Shown here piece after piece: positions 36,684 to 47,194 of a DNA stretch of 64,000 nt (its first letter is position 1; each line of letters opens with the position of its first letter). The notes below the pieces were generated by a model. That model saw only the letters and a program-made list of their open reading frames with translations. It had not been told where the DNA came from and made no database searches. This DNA is from Chryseolinea serpens (GTDB lineage Bacteria > Bacteroidota > Bacteroidia > Cytophagales > Cyclobacteriaceae): contig NZ_FQWQ01000002.1 of the NCBI RefSeq assembly GCF_900129725.1, positions 868,001-932,000 of the forward strand, in the 5' to 3' direction. Made by a program: the position numbers and the translations under genes.

Positions 36684-37931
36684 AATGACCTTTTTCAAAC
36701 CATCAACTACGTCGAGCCAGGCCTTGTCGCGCGATGTCCAATCGGATATGGGTTTTAAGTTTTTTGGAAGCGCTGCAAATTTCTGCAAGGGCAGGCTTTT
36801 GAAATCGCAGGGACGGATAATAATGGGGATGATGATCGCATCGCCTTCTTTGTTCCTCTCCAGTGCGCGCTTGATCTCCACTTCATTTATATAGTTGGAA
36901 TTCATGAACGTAGAGCTCACCAGGAAAAGAATAATTTTGGATTCCTCCAGTACCTGGCAGATGGCGTCATTCCAAACATCGCCGGCCAACAATTCCTTGT
37001 CCGTCCAGTCTTCAATGATCTTATTGTTTCGCAAACCACTCAAATGCTCCGCGAGCGCGTCCTTGAACTTTTCGTCCTTGCGGGCATATGAAATAAATAT
37101 CTTTATGCCGGCTGAACTCTTTGGTTTGGGAGCGGGGGCCACTGGTTTCGGTTTATACACTGGAGTTGTCAAACCGCCGGTGTGAGAATATAGCTTCTTA
37201 CCCGCCGATGGGCCTGTGAGCACAATGTAATAGTCATACCCATCAAGCTCGATCTCGCTCGGCTCTGTCGTCGTTCTAATGGTGATGGGATTGCTCACGG
37301 AAACCAGTTCGCCTTCCTTGTCTAAGTATAGTATGGCCGTGGTCCCTTTATCGAAGCGAACAGGATCCAATATAAATCGTTCTCCGGTTGGACTTCTTTC
37401 GTATTGCTTTGCAATTGTTTGCATTAAAATATAACCGAATTCATCGAGGTTGCTCAATGCGCGCGTTACCATAAAATTTGAATATTCCAGGAGGCCTTGA
37501 GTAGGAATATTCCACCGATCGTCATCTGACAAGCTCTTGTAGACAACTTCAAACAACTCGCCAGACGCTGCACTGGCCCGTTGCTGCATCTTCCAAAGAA
37601 CGGCATCCATCTTCACCCGGATTTCCGAACTATACTCTCGTCGCTGGATATTCGAAGGTTTGACCCAACCCTTGTGAGACCCATTACTTACCTCTATAAT
37701 ATGATCGGTTTCTCCATTCGAATACGGCAAGGTAAAACCGACGATGGTCACCTCTTCGCCGGGTTTGAAATTTCCGGGAACATATCCCCTCGAATCGCCG
37801 ACAAGTTTAACCGTCATGCCTTTGTGAAGCTCCATGACCAGGTCTCCTTTGAGGGCGACGATTTCGTCGTATTCCTGTTCAATCCTATTGTATCCAAAAA
37901 GATTGTGCTTGAGGTTTATATCTTCGCTCAT
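36672..37931 (-). CDS. TIR-domain protein with N-terminal SH3-like region
   Basis: A 419-residue cytoplasmic protein. Residues about 37-97 look SH3-like (GMTVKLVGDSRGYVPG, ending GSHKGWVKPSNIQ). A helical region (about 100-180) and a beta-rich region follow, then a Pro-rich linker (258-272) and a TIR domain (about 276-410: IKIFISYARKDEKF, then LEESKIILFLVSSTFMNSNY). Glu350 or Glu352 in YINEVEIKRAL sits where the NADase glutamate of bacterial TIR domains lies, so activity is possible but unproven. The ATG at 37931 is chosen because the upstream frame encodes unlike, Cys-rich sequence. Two small membrane genes follow; a defence role is an inference. Confidence 0.85.
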   Translation of the reverse strand: MSEDINLKHNLFGYNRIEQEYDEIVALKGDLVMELHKGMTVKLVGDSRGYVPGNFKPGEEVTIVGFTLPYSNGETDHIIEVSNGSHKGWVKPSNIQRREYSSEIRVKMDAVLWKMQQRASAASGELFEVVYKSLSDDDRWNIPTQGLLEYSNFMVTRALSNLDEFGYILMQTIAKQYERSPTGERFILDPVRFDKGTTAILYLDKEGELVSVSNPITIRTTTEPSEIELDGYDYYIVLTGPSAGKKLYSHTGGLTTPVYKPKPVAPAPKPKSSAGIKIFISYARKDEKFKDALAEHLSGLRNNKIIEDWTDKELLAGDVWNDAICQVLEESKIILFLVSSTFMNSNYINEVEIKRALERNKEGDAIIIPIIIRPCDFKSLPLQKFAALPKNLKPISDWTSRDKAWLDVVDGLKKVIATL

Positions 37932-38292
37932 AGTGTGATAAAAGAAAATTTGAAACTTCGCTTTGAGGAATACTCCGGCGCACTTACCACTATGAAGAAG
38001 GCAAATAAAAAAATGACAGACTACAAATGACCGAACAGGTAAGCGAGAGGGAATTAATCCTAAAATACCAAATTGTATGCGAAGCATCAATAGCCTAAGT
38101 GGTCATCACTAAAAAAAGGGATGCTAGCGCATGAATCCGCGGCTGTAAAAAATTGGAAGTTTAAACGTTGCAAGGATCGGAATACTTCAAGGCTAAACCG
38201 CTTCGCCTACGCTAAAGCTTCGGCGGGCAGGCAAAAAAAAAACGCAAAGAAGTTGAATCTCCTCTGCGTCTCCCTGGCGTGAAATGTATTTG
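37932..38292. other. Intergenic region, 361 bases, with repeat fragments
   Basis: This gap lies between the TIR start and the GH109 stop. It holds one GCTAAAGCTTCGGCGGG repeat (38204-38227) and, after an A-run, a half element of the CGCAGAG/CGCAAAG family (about 38238-38273). The right part may act as terminator for the GH109 gene; the left part should hold the TIR promoter. No gene is supported. Confidence 0.6.
38204..38227. repeat. GCTAAAGCTTCGGCGGG repeat copy
   Basis: The unit starts CGCCTACGCTAAAGC and ends TTCGGCGGG; the outer CGCC/GGCG can pair. It is the closest match in the window to the copies at 15757-15802. Confidence 0.7.
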
Positions 38293-40059
<1,767 letters not shown>

Positions 40060-41076
40060 ATGAAGAAGGCCCCCACCATCAAGGAAATTGCCCGGATGTT
40101 AAACTTATCCATCTCGACGGTGTCGCGAGCTTTACACAACAGCGAAGACATTAGTCCGGCCACCACCAAACGCGTGAAGGAGGTAGCCGACGAGCTCGGC
40201 TATGAGCCCAACCAAACAGCCCTCTTCCTGAAATCGGGAAAAACCCTGACGCTGGGCGTGATCCTCCCCCACTTGTCGGAAGCCTTTTTCTCGGAAGCCA
40301 TCAGCGGCATCGAAGACTTTGCCAGCGAGCACAACTACAACGTGCTCATGGGCCAGAGCCACGACGACACCGAACGCGAAAAAAAGATCGTGGAAGCCAT
40401 GAAGAACCACCGCGTAGACGGCATCCTGGTCTCCATCGCCAAGAACACAAAAGACTTTACGCATTTCGATAACCTGAAAAAATACGACATCCCCGTCGTG
40501 TTCTTCGACCGCGTGCCCGACCGCAAGGAAGCCAACACGGTGACCTGTAAAATGGAAGCGGCCATGCAGGAAGCTGTAGAGTTCCTGGTCAAGAACGGCC
40601 ACACCCGCATCGCCTTCATCAACGGTCCCAAAGATCTGCTGGCTACCCGCGAACGATTGCGCGGCTATGAAAACGCACTCAAGAGTTTGCACGTGGCCAT
40701 GAACAACCAGTTTGTGGTGCACAGCGACCTGTCGCCCGACGCCACCTACCGCGCCATGCAACACCTGCTCACACTCAAGCCCGGCCCCAGCGCCGTGATC
40801 GCCTTCAACGACTATGTGGCACTCGACGCGATGCAGTATGCAAGAAAAATGAATATTAAAATAAACAAAGACATTAGCTTTGTGAGCTTTGCCAACCTGC
40901 CCGTGTGGAGCTATATGGAAAACCCGCCGCTGGCATCGGTGGAACAGTTTCCCTACCGGCAGGGGCAGCGCGCCACAGAGATGATCCTCGACATCCTGAA
41001 CGCGCCCCGCACAGCAAAACAGCATGAGAAGTTCAACAAGATAATTTTAGAACCCCGGCTTTTTATACATACATGA
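40060..41076 (+). CDS. LacI-family transcriptional regulator
   Basis: A 338-residue DNA-binding regulator. The helix-turn-helix and hinge lie at residues 1-60 (TIKEIARMLNLSISTVSRAL and DELGYEPNQTA); a periplasmic-binding-protein-like sensor domain follows (LGVILPHLSEAFFSEAISGI, VFFDRVPD, AFINGPKD, AVIAFND). The ATG at 40060 is chosen because it starts exactly at the family N-terminus MKKAPTIKEIA; the upstream extension is poor. It is the first gene of an operon with a sugar-kinase-like gene and galM. The two identical AAACGTTT-core sites in this window are its likely targets; the effector is probably a hexosamine or its phosphate. Confidence 0.95.
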   Translation: MKKAPTIKEIARMLNLSISTVSRALHNSEDISPATTKRVKEVADELGYEPNQTALFLKSGKTLTLGVILPHLSEAFFSEAISGIEDFASEHNYNVLMGQSHDDTEREKKIVEAMKNHRVDGILVSIAKNTKDFTHFDNLKKYDIPVVFFDRVPDRKEANTVTCKMEAAMQEAVEFLVKNGHTRIAFINGPKDLLATRERLRGYENALKSLHVAMNNQFVVHSDLSPDATYRAMQHLLTLKPGPSAVIAFNDYVALDAMQYARKMNIKINKDISFVSFANLPVWSYMENPPLASVEQFPYRQGQRATEMILDILNAPRTAKQHEKFNKIILEPRLFIHT

Positions 41077-41104
41077 ACACGTTAAAGTTTCGGCAGCAAA
41101 CAAC

Positions 41105-42187
41105 ATGATCCATTCCATCCTGAAAGCCTATGGCATTGCCGATGAGCAAAGTGTGGTGGAACCTCTCGTGAGCGGACTCATCAACAAGACCTGGAAGGTG
41201 ACCAGCGCGGGGCAGGATTATATCCTGCAGCGCATCAATCATTTTGTTTTCAAGAAGCCCTATGAAGTGGCCACCAACATTCGCCTCGTAGACGAATACC
41301 TGGCCCAGCACCATCCCGACTATTTGTTTGTGGCGCCCGTGAAGACGCTCAGCAACGAGGACATGGTCTACAACAAAGACGACGGCTACTTCCGCATGTT
41401 CCCCTACATCAAAGGGTCGCATACCATCAACGTGGTGTCCAGCCCAGACCAAGCCTATGAGGCCGCGTTGCAATTCGGAACGTTTGCGCGCCTGCTGTCG
41501 AACTTCGACGCCGAAAAGCTGCACGACACCATCCCCGACTTCCACAACCTGACGCTGCGCTACTACCAATTTGACGACTCGTCAAAATATGGCAACGCCA
41601 AACGCATCAAACGCGCCAAGGCCATCATCGAAGATGCCCGTAAACACCTGCACATCGTGGAACAGTTCGAGACCGTGCGCCTGAACAAGCGCATCAAACG
41701 CCGCGTGATGCACCACGACACCAAGATCAGCAACGTGTTGTTCGACGAAAAAGGGAAAGGCCTCTGCATCATCGACCTCGACACGGTGATGCCCGGCTAT
41801 TTCATCAGCGACGTGGGCGACATGATGCGCACTTACCTCTCGCCCGCCAACGAAGAGGAAACCGACTTCAGCAAAATTGAAGTGCGCGACGACTTCTTCC
41901 GCGCCATTGTGCACGGCTATGTGAGCAGCATGGGCAACGAACTGATGCCCGAAGAACGCGACCTCATTCTCTACAGCGGCTGGTTCCTCATCTACATGCA
42001 GGCCATCCGTTTCCTGGCCGACTATTGCAACAACGACGCCTACTACGGCGCCAAATATGAAGACCACAACTTTGTGCGCGCCAGCAACCAACTGATCCTG
42101 TTGAAACGCCTCGAAGAAAAAACCGACGTGTTCGAAAAGATCATCGCCGACGAACTGAAACGCAACAACCTCTTCACCCTTTCATGA
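41105..42187 (+). CDS. Phosphotransferase related to N-acetylhexosamine 1-kinase (NahK-like)
   Basis: A 360-residue kinase of the aminoglycoside-phosphotransferase fold. The catalytic motif is HHDTKISN (residues 203-210: Asp205 as base, Asn210 as metal ligand), followed by CIIDLDTVMPGYFISDVGDMMR. This second block closely resembles NahK of bifidobacteria, which phosphorylates GalNAc and GlcNAc at C1. Its place between the LacI regulator (28 bases) and galM (4-base ATGA overlap) fits sugar catabolism. Other APH-fold kinases remain possible, so substrate is inferred. Confidence 0.8.
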   Translation: MIHSILKAYGIADEQSVVEPLVSGLINKTWKVTSAGQDYILQRINHFVFKKPYEVATNIRLVDEYLAQHHPDYLFVAPVKTLSNEDMVYNKDDGYFRMFPYIKGSHTINVVSSPDQAYEAALQFGTFARLLSNFDAEKLHDTIPDFHNLTLRYYQFDDSSKYGNAKRIKRAKAIIEDARKHLHIVEQFETVRLNKRIKRRVMHHDTKISNVLFDEKGKGLCIIDLDTVMPGYFISDVGDMMRTYLSPANEEETDFSKIEVRDDFFRAIVHGYVSSMGNELMPEERDLILYSGWFLIYMQAIRFLADYCNNDAYYGAKYEDHNFVRASNQLILLKRLEEKTDVFEKIIADELKRNNLFTLS

Positions 42188-43275
42188 GCGCCACCGCAGC
42201 CATTCCCACGCAACGACACACGATCGAAAAAAGTTATTGGGGCGACGTAGGCGGCAAAGCCATCTGGCTCTACAAACTTTCGCTCGCCGGCGGCTTCCAG
42301 GTGTGGGTGACAAACTATGGCGCCATCATCCAATCCCTGCTCGTGCCCCGACCCAACGGCACCACCGTGGACGTTGTGCTGGGCTACGACACACTGCAAG
42401 AATATATCGACGACATATCCTACATAGGTTGCGTGGTGGGCCGCGTGGCCAATCGCATCGAGACAGGGAAAGTTTCTATTGAAGGAAGGACGTGTCAACT
42501 GGCCGAGACAGCGGAAGGGTTTCACATCCATGGGGGCCACATCGGGTTTGGCAAGAAAGTGTGGGATGCCGAAACGTTTGGAACGACCACGACTGTGGGA
42601 ATAAGCCTGCTGTACACCAGCGCCCATTTGGAGGAAGGCTTCCCTGGCAACCTGACCACGCGCGTGAAATACACGCTACATCCCGGCAACCGCCTTAGCG
42701 TTGAGTACTTCGCCACGACGGATCGCGCCACCTTAGTGAACCTGACACAACACAGCTACTTTAACCTCGGCGGCCACGATCATGGAAACATCGGCGGCCA
42801 TTTATTGCAAACACACGCCGACTGGTATCTGCCCGAAACGAATAAGCTCGTTCCAACTGGCGAGATCGCGCCCGTGCGCGGCACGCCATTCGACTTTAGA
42901 GAGGCCCGGTTTATCGATGAGCAAATTGACGCCGACCATAGTCAGCTTCGGGCTTCCGGCGGCTACGATCATTTCCTGGTGCTGGAACAGAAACACACCA
43001 AAGCATTGAAACCCGCCGCGACCCTCATCGAGCCCCGCTCGCGGATGCGCATGGATGTTGACACAACGGAGCCGGGATTTCATTTTTATGCGGGGAATTT
43101 TTTGGCAGAGACGTTTGAAGGGAAGAATAAGAAGCGATACCATCATCGTGGTGGGGTGTGCCTGGAGACGCATCATTTTCCGGATACACCGAATCATGCG
43201 CATTTTCCGAGCATTACTTTAAGTCCCGGAGAAGAATTTAATAGCCGAACGGATTTTAGTTTTAAAGAAGCCTGA
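42184..43275 (+). CDS. galM: Aldose 1-epimerase (mutarotase)
   Basis: A 363-residue mutarotase that interconverts alpha and beta anomers of hexoses. Conserved residues are the FHIHGG histidine (about His114-116), the catalytic His190 in TQHSYFNLGG, GYDHFLVL, and the catalytic Glu328 in CLETHHFPDTPNH. No clear signal peptide is seen, so it is probably cytoplasmic. The start overlaps the kinase stop (ATGA), implying translational coupling. An upstream exo-glycosidase releasing one anomer explains why a mutarotase is paired with the kinase. Confidence 0.94.
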   Translation: MSATAAIPTQRHTIEKSYWGDVGGKAIWLYKLSLAGGFQVWVTNYGAIIQSLLVPRPNGTTVDVVLGYDTLQEYIDDISYIGCVVGRVANRIETGKVSIEGRTCQLAETAEGFHIHGGHIGFGKKVWDAETFGTTTTVGISLLYTSAHLEEGFPGNLTTRVKYTLHPGNRLSVEYFATTDRATLVNLTQHSYFNLGGHDHGNIGGHLLQTHADWYLPETNKLVPTGEIAPVRGTPFDFREARFIDEQIDADHSQLRASGGYDHFLVLEQKHTKALKPAATLIEPRSRMRMDVDTTEPGFHFYAGNFLAETFEGKNKKRYHHRGGVCLETHHFPDTPNHAHFPSITLSPGEEFNSRTDFSFKEA

Positions 43276-43373
43276 CGAGTTTTACTCGTGTCTGAGCAGC
43301 GTCGGGTCAATATTTTTACGATGGACCTTGCGTGGATCGTTTAATCTCCCTATGATTAGCAAAGATTTTTGTT

Positions 43374-43784
43374 ATGCCACCTGAACTGACAATCCTTTTC
43401 ATCTCGGCCGGTTTTCTTATTCTGGGGGTCTACTTCTGGCAAAAGGGAAATCATTTACTGAAAAATGGAAAGAAGGCCGAGGCCATCGTTTTTTCAAATA
43501 ATTTCGAGGCCAGTCACAATGGTGGCGGTGTCTACTATCCCGTGGTCCGTTTCCTCACCGACAAACAAGAATGGATCACGCAAGAGCTTAGCGTAGGGAC
43601 TAGCCCCAAAAAACGTGAAGGGACAAAGCTCCAGGTGATCTATGACCCCGAAAATCCAACCGATGTCCAAATCAACTCTACTTTTGTACTCGAAATACTC
43701 CCCCGAATTTTCACTGCCCTTGGGGTGATGGGTGCGGTGTTCGTTACGCTCGAGATTTTAGATGTCATCAATATTCTGCCGTAA
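43374..43784 (+). CDS. DUF3592 membrane protein
   Basis: A 136-residue protein with an N-terminal membrane helix (about 5-22), a small extracytoplasmic beta domain with YYPVVRF and GTKLQVIYDPENPTDVQIN typical of DUF3592, and a C-terminal helix (about 108-130). Function is unknown. It has its own upstream region about 100 bases after galM and is followed by other small membrane genes. Confidence 0.8.
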   Translation: MPPELTILFISAGFLILGVYFWQKGNHLLKNGKKAEAIVFSNNFEASHNGGGVYYPVVRFLTDKQEWITQELSVGTSPKKREGTKLQVIYDPENPTDVQINSTFVLEILPRIFTALGVMGAVFVTLEILDVINILP

Positions 43785-43838
43785 GTTGACGGCTAAAATA
43801 TTCCCCAAAAATTTAACCGTTAAAACCATTCAGCACAC

Positions 43839-44432
43839 ATGGCCACTGAACAAGCTTCTTTGTTGTCCAAAGAAATTTATGCCGGTTTCTGGATCAGGTT
43901 CGGTGCCTTCTGCATCGATACCCTGATCGTTACCCCTCTGTTCGCTCCCCTGATATTTATGGACGGCATGAGCAAAACGATGTACTACACACTGCTTGTA
44001 CCGAACATCATCTGTGGCCTCTTTTTGAGCATCTACTGCGTGAAGAAATGGGGAGGAACGCCGGGAAAGCTGGCGCTAGGTCTGAAGATCGTGATGGAGA
44101 ACGGCGAGGATGTGGATTGGCCGGCGGTCTTCTGGAGGCCGTCCGTCATATACTTCCACTATTTCGTGTCCGAGACTGTAAAGTTGCTCTCCATGCAACA
44201 AATTCCAGACGATGTTTTTGTGTCCCTCACTCACCTCGAACGAACCCAGGCACTTTCCGCAGTCTATCCAAAACTGTCTCTTCAACTTTTGATCTTGGGA
44301 AATATCTGGCTTCTTGAATCCCTCTTCTTACTGCTCAACAAGAAAAGAAAGGCGATACATGATTTTATGGCCGGAACGGTGGTGATCAGACGGAAGGATC
44401 AGGCGCGGCTACAGGCCGGGGAGGATTTCTAA
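43839..44432 (+). CDS. RDD family membrane protein
   Basis: A 197-residue protein with the RDD signature: the N-terminal Arg-Asp helix (GFWIRFGAFCIDTLIV), GGTPGKLALGLKIV between helices, and a last helix followed by a basic tail with DFMAGTVVIRR. RDD proteins are small multi-pass membrane proteins; some act as cation/proton antiporters but most are uncharacterised. It follows the DUF3592 gene by 54 bases on the same strand. Confidence 0.85.
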   Translation: MATEQASLLSKEIYAGFWIRFGAFCIDTLIVTPLFAPLIFMDGMSKTMYYTLLVPNIICGLFLSIYCVKKWGGTPGKLALGLKIVMENGEDVDWPAVFWRPSVIYFHYFVSETVKLLSMQQIPDDVFVSLTHLERTQALSAVYPKLSLQLLILGNIWLLESLFLLLNKKRKAIHDFMAGTVVIRRKDQARLQAGEDF

Positions 44433-44495
44433 ATAGCGTGATAATTTCCCTTCAAGGAAAGCTTAACATCCCATTATTATTCTAAACTTACGGGA

Positions 44496-45041
44496 ATGGA
44501 AGACGCTATCTGCCTGGTAAACCAGTTCATCGTTCTGGACCTTTTCATAGGATATGGGGTGTACTCTCTCCTGGTGTTTCCCTTTTTCAAACGAAGCCAA
44601 TGGATCGGCAAATTAGACGATGCCGCAAACAAAGTCATCGCCGGATGCGGGCTGATCTATCTGGCCAGTTTCTTCATCATGGTCAATCTCACACCGCCGC
44701 CACAAGTGTCTGACGCACGCTACTGGTGGGCCTTGTGGATCCAGCCGATCCTCTGGCTATTCGCCACACAACTCGTTCGGATCGACAGCGTAAAACGTTC
44801 TATCCTCGCGCGGATCGCTATATCGCTCGTGTTGATCTTTTCGTTCGAGCGATTTGTGATTATTGTGACGTCCTTCCACAGGGACTATGTGCCTAGCGGG
44901 TGGGCAAGCTCTGCGGGTTCGGATATGATACCGGCAATTGTGCTGGGGCTGACCCTTAAGGGAATGATTTTTTGCGCCGTGGCTTATGGATACCGCTACC
45001 TGGAGCGCAAATTGAAGAGACCTGATCCGGTCAACCCGTAA
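44496..45041 (+). CDS. Multi-pass membrane protein, unknown function
   Basis: A 181-residue protein with about five hydrophobic helices (near residues 13-30, 46-64, 78-94, 104-122 and 143-165) and a basic C-terminus (RYLERKLKRPDP). No motif or family is recognised. It may be a compact relative of the neighbouring membrane genes' functional set, but nothing in the sequence shows it. Confidence 0.6.
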   Translation: MEDAICLVNQFIVLDLFIGYGVYSLLVFPFFKRSQWIGKLDDAANKVIAGCGLIYLASFFIMVNLTPPPQVSDARYWWALWIQPILWLFATQLVRIDSVKRSILARIAISLVLIFSFERFVIIVTSFHRDYVPSGWASSAGSDMIPAIVLGLTLKGMIFCAVAYGYRYLERKLKRPDPVNP

Positions 45042-45221
45042 GTAGAGACTTGGCCTGGCGCTCTGCGTGCTCGATCCTGACCTAACGCAAAGCGTGGTAA
45101 AACGAGTCACGCCCTTCAAACAGGCAAGTTGACCAAGAACAAACATTCATTTCCGCCGTTTTGAATTTATACCGGCTTTATCAAAAAGCATATAAATACC
45201 ATACTTCAACACTTAAAAAAA

Positions 45222-45518
45222 ATGGCAGTATACATTGTAAACGCATACGATATTAACGACTTCGAAATGTTCAGTAAATATCCACCTCAAGTCGGGCCAT
45301 TGCTCGAAAAACATGGTGCAAAACTGTTGGCTATGGAGACCAATCCAAAAGCATTAGAGGGAGTGCCGAGAACCATGAACGCCATAGTTGAATTTCCGTC
45401 GGAGAATGCTGTGTATAATTTCTATAATGACCCCGCGTACCAGGCGTTTATTGATTTGAGGTTTAAGTCAACGTCGAATTGCACGATGGTGATGCTTCAT
45501 CAGTTTGAGAGGAAGTGA
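45222..45518 (+). CDS. DUF1330 family protein
   Basis: A 98-residue ferredoxin-like (dimeric alpha-beta barrel) protein. The pattern AVYIVNAYDINDFEMFSKYPPQVGPLLEKHGAKLLA, the strand AIVEFPSENAVYNFYNDPAYQ and the final strand agree with DUF1330. Members are small cytoplasmic proteins of unknown role, some near catabolic genes. It stands alone, 180 bases after the membrane gene before it. Confidence 0.85.
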   Translation: MAVYIVNAYDINDFEMFSKYPPQVGPLLEKHGAKLLAMETNPKALEGVPRTMNAIVEFPSENAVYNFYNDPAYQAFIDLRFKSTSNCTMVMLHQFERK

Positions 45519-45601
45519 TTTTCGTTTCTAACCTTTAATACAACGCCACATGGTCTCGAAATCCAGTCGACAAAAAAGCTATCGCCCAGTAGGAGCGTGC
45601 C

Positions 45602-46144
45602 TCACACCTGTGCGTTGGATGATTTGATGCATGACCTTATTTTTGGATATTTCGCCATAACATCAAGAAAATATTTCTCATCGTAGATTATCTTTTCCCC
45701 TTTGATCCTTTTGAATTCATTGAAGATGATCAGCAAGGTCGCATCGTCCCAGTTCCAGGAGCAATTGATGTCGACCGTTTGGCCATCGGACAGTATCCTA
45801 AAAAAGCAGTCTTCCCTACCCGATCGATTACCTTTTGCTTTAATGTGGATGGTCGATCTGCTGATATCGAATTGCTTCTCCCACCGGGTATTGAAGTGAC
45901 ATCCCTGCACCATCAAGGTGCCCTCGGAAAAACGCACGCCATAAACAAACGTCCGTGCCTTCACCACCGCATAGATTCCATACAGCACACCAATGCCGGT
46001 AATGACCAAGCCCGCCATTCCAAGGTTGGCTTGTGGTCTTAAGAAATGATTACCTAGTATGATTGCCGTCCACAGCAAGAAGCCTGGGAGGAATATCTTT
46101 CGAAGCCTTGTTGCGAAGGTTAGATATTCGGTTGTTAGTGTCAT
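45602..46144 (-). CDS. Hypothetical protein with two membrane helices
   Basis: A 180-residue protein with an N-terminal helical hairpin in the membrane (about residues 17-34 and 42-60) followed by a beta-rich cytoplasmic domain (TFVYGVRFSEGTLMVQG, then WEKQFDISRSTIHIKAKG) that resembles a PH-like domain in strand order. That resemblance is weak. It lies 17 bases downstream of the lipoprotein gene on the same strand. Confidence 0.6.
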   Translation of the reverse strand: MTLTTEYLTFATRLRKIFLPGFLLWTAIILGNHFLRPQANLGMAGLVITGIGVLYGIYAVVKARTFVYGVRFSEGTLMVQGCHFNTRWEKQFDISRSTIHIKAKGNRSGREDCFFRILSDGQTVDINCSWNWDDATLLIIFNEFKRIKGEKIIYDEKYFLDVMAKYPKIRSCIKSSNAQV

Positions 46145-46161
46145 AAATACAATGGCGCAAT

Positions 46162-46614
46162 TTAATTCAGGCGGATCGGTTTTTTCGAGTAGCCCAACGT
46201 TATTTTATCAAATTCGGCCTCGATAATCAAATACCTCCCATGGGCTAAATCAAAAAGAGTGTCTAATTCGATCTTCCTTATGGCAGGTTCAGCGCGGTCA
46301 TTTGCATGCATGATGTCACCTTCAAAAGTTACTTTTATTCGGATTTGGCTTTTGACCGATCGAAGATTGATCCAATTTTTCGGGTCAATCCCCAAACTTC
46401 TATCGGTAACGATCTTTCGATTTAAAAAATATACAGAGTCATTTATGATGAGGTTGCAGACTTCTTCATCCAAAACAGACCGGATCTGAATTGATCCGCT
46501 TTCGACTCCTTGGGGTTTCTGCACCGTAGCGCACGACGCAACTAAAATGAATATATACATACAAAGTCCGTTCTTAAAAACGGATTGCGGCACTCGATTT
46601 TGCATCCTAAACAT
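46162..46614 (-). CDS. Small lipoprotein, unknown function
   Basis: A 150-residue protein with a lipobox (LVASC, lipidated Cys about residue 28) after a hydrophobic stretch. The mature part has beta-strand character (GSIQIRSVLDEEVCNLIIND, SQIRIKVTFEGDIM) and a basic end. The start at 46614 is chosen to give a normal lipoprotein signal; an ATG three codons later is equally possible, and the longer upstream frame is not. Function unknown. Confidence 0.6.
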   Translation of the reverse strand: MFRMQNRVPQSVFKNGLCMYIFILVASCATVQKPQGVESGSIQIRSVLDEEVCNLIINDSVYFLNRKIVTDRSLGIDPKNWINLRSVKSQIRIKVTFEGDIMHANDRAEPAIRKIELDTLFDLAHGRYLIIEAEFDKITLGYSKKPIRLN

Positions 46615-46972
46615 GATTATTTTAAACTTCGTTACGCAAAATATTGAAAATATCTCGCTCGAATCCGAAATATCTGCCGGCCTGGAGACAGCTATTTCAC
46701 CGAATTTCGTCGATGAGAAAAAAACAACCCGGCATTTTTCCAAAGCCACGCGCACAATGCATACATCGCTAAAAAAATGACCTCAAAAACTGGCACGAAT
46801 AGAAAATTTACTAAATTTATTCATCTCCACGCCTAAATACCAAAAGGCACACGTTTCCCTCGCTTTTTGGATTTTAGTTTTTGATCGAAAACATGCAGGC
46901 ACGCCGTTGTCGGGCTAACCAACGGCATTGCCGTTATATCAGATCACCATTACCTTAACAAATACCCGTTAT
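46615..46972. other. Intergenic region, 358 bases, with overlapping hairpins
   Basis: The gap separates the divergent lipoprotein gene and the tiny membrane pair. It is AT-rich and without a gene. At its right end GCCGTTG (46903-46909) can pair with CAACGGC (46920-46926), while AACGGC-ATT-GCCGTT (46921-46935) forms a second, overlapping hairpin, so only one can exist at a time. An attenuator role for the genes at 46973 is speculative. Confidence 0.5.
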
Positions 46973-47194
46973 ATGGAAGAGAAAGAAATAGACTATTTAC
47001 TAACGCTTGGTAACATTTGTACCACCTTTGCCTTGGCAGTCGGGGCCTCAGCTTACTTTGACTACCAGCAATTGGGTCACGTGATAAAACCCATGACGTT
47101 CTGGGGGGCGGTTTCAGTCACGACGGCCTCGGCGAGCACGGCATGTTATCTTTTTACTATCGCAAGCCAATTAATTCAAGAAGGAAAAAAATGA
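46973..47194 (+). CDS. Tiny membrane protein, unknown function
   Basis: A 73-residue protein with two hydrophobic helices (about residues 10-28 and 43-64) linked by YFDYQQLGHVIKPM. The ATG at 46973 is preferred to a TTG 15 codons upstream. Its stop overlaps the start of the next small membrane gene (ATGA), so the two are probably made together. No family is recognised. Confidence 0.55.
   Translation: MEEKEIDYLLTLGNICTTFALAVGASAYFDYQQLGHVIKPMTFWGAVSVTTASASTACYLFTIASQLIQEGKK

Noticed and set aside
38163-38177. TTTAAACGTTGCAAG resembling the operator
   Set aside because: One core base is missing and it is located downstream of the GH109 stop, not at a promoter.
42567-42583. Further LacI-operator-like sequence (14 of 17 matches, AAACGTTT core)
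   Set aside because: It lies inside the galM coding region about 380 bases after the start, and the core codes for conserved-looking protein sequence; probably chance.
46903-46935. Integron attC-like site (GGGCTAAC and hairpin)
   Set aside because: The paired core sites expected of attC are not present and there is no integrase or cassette array.
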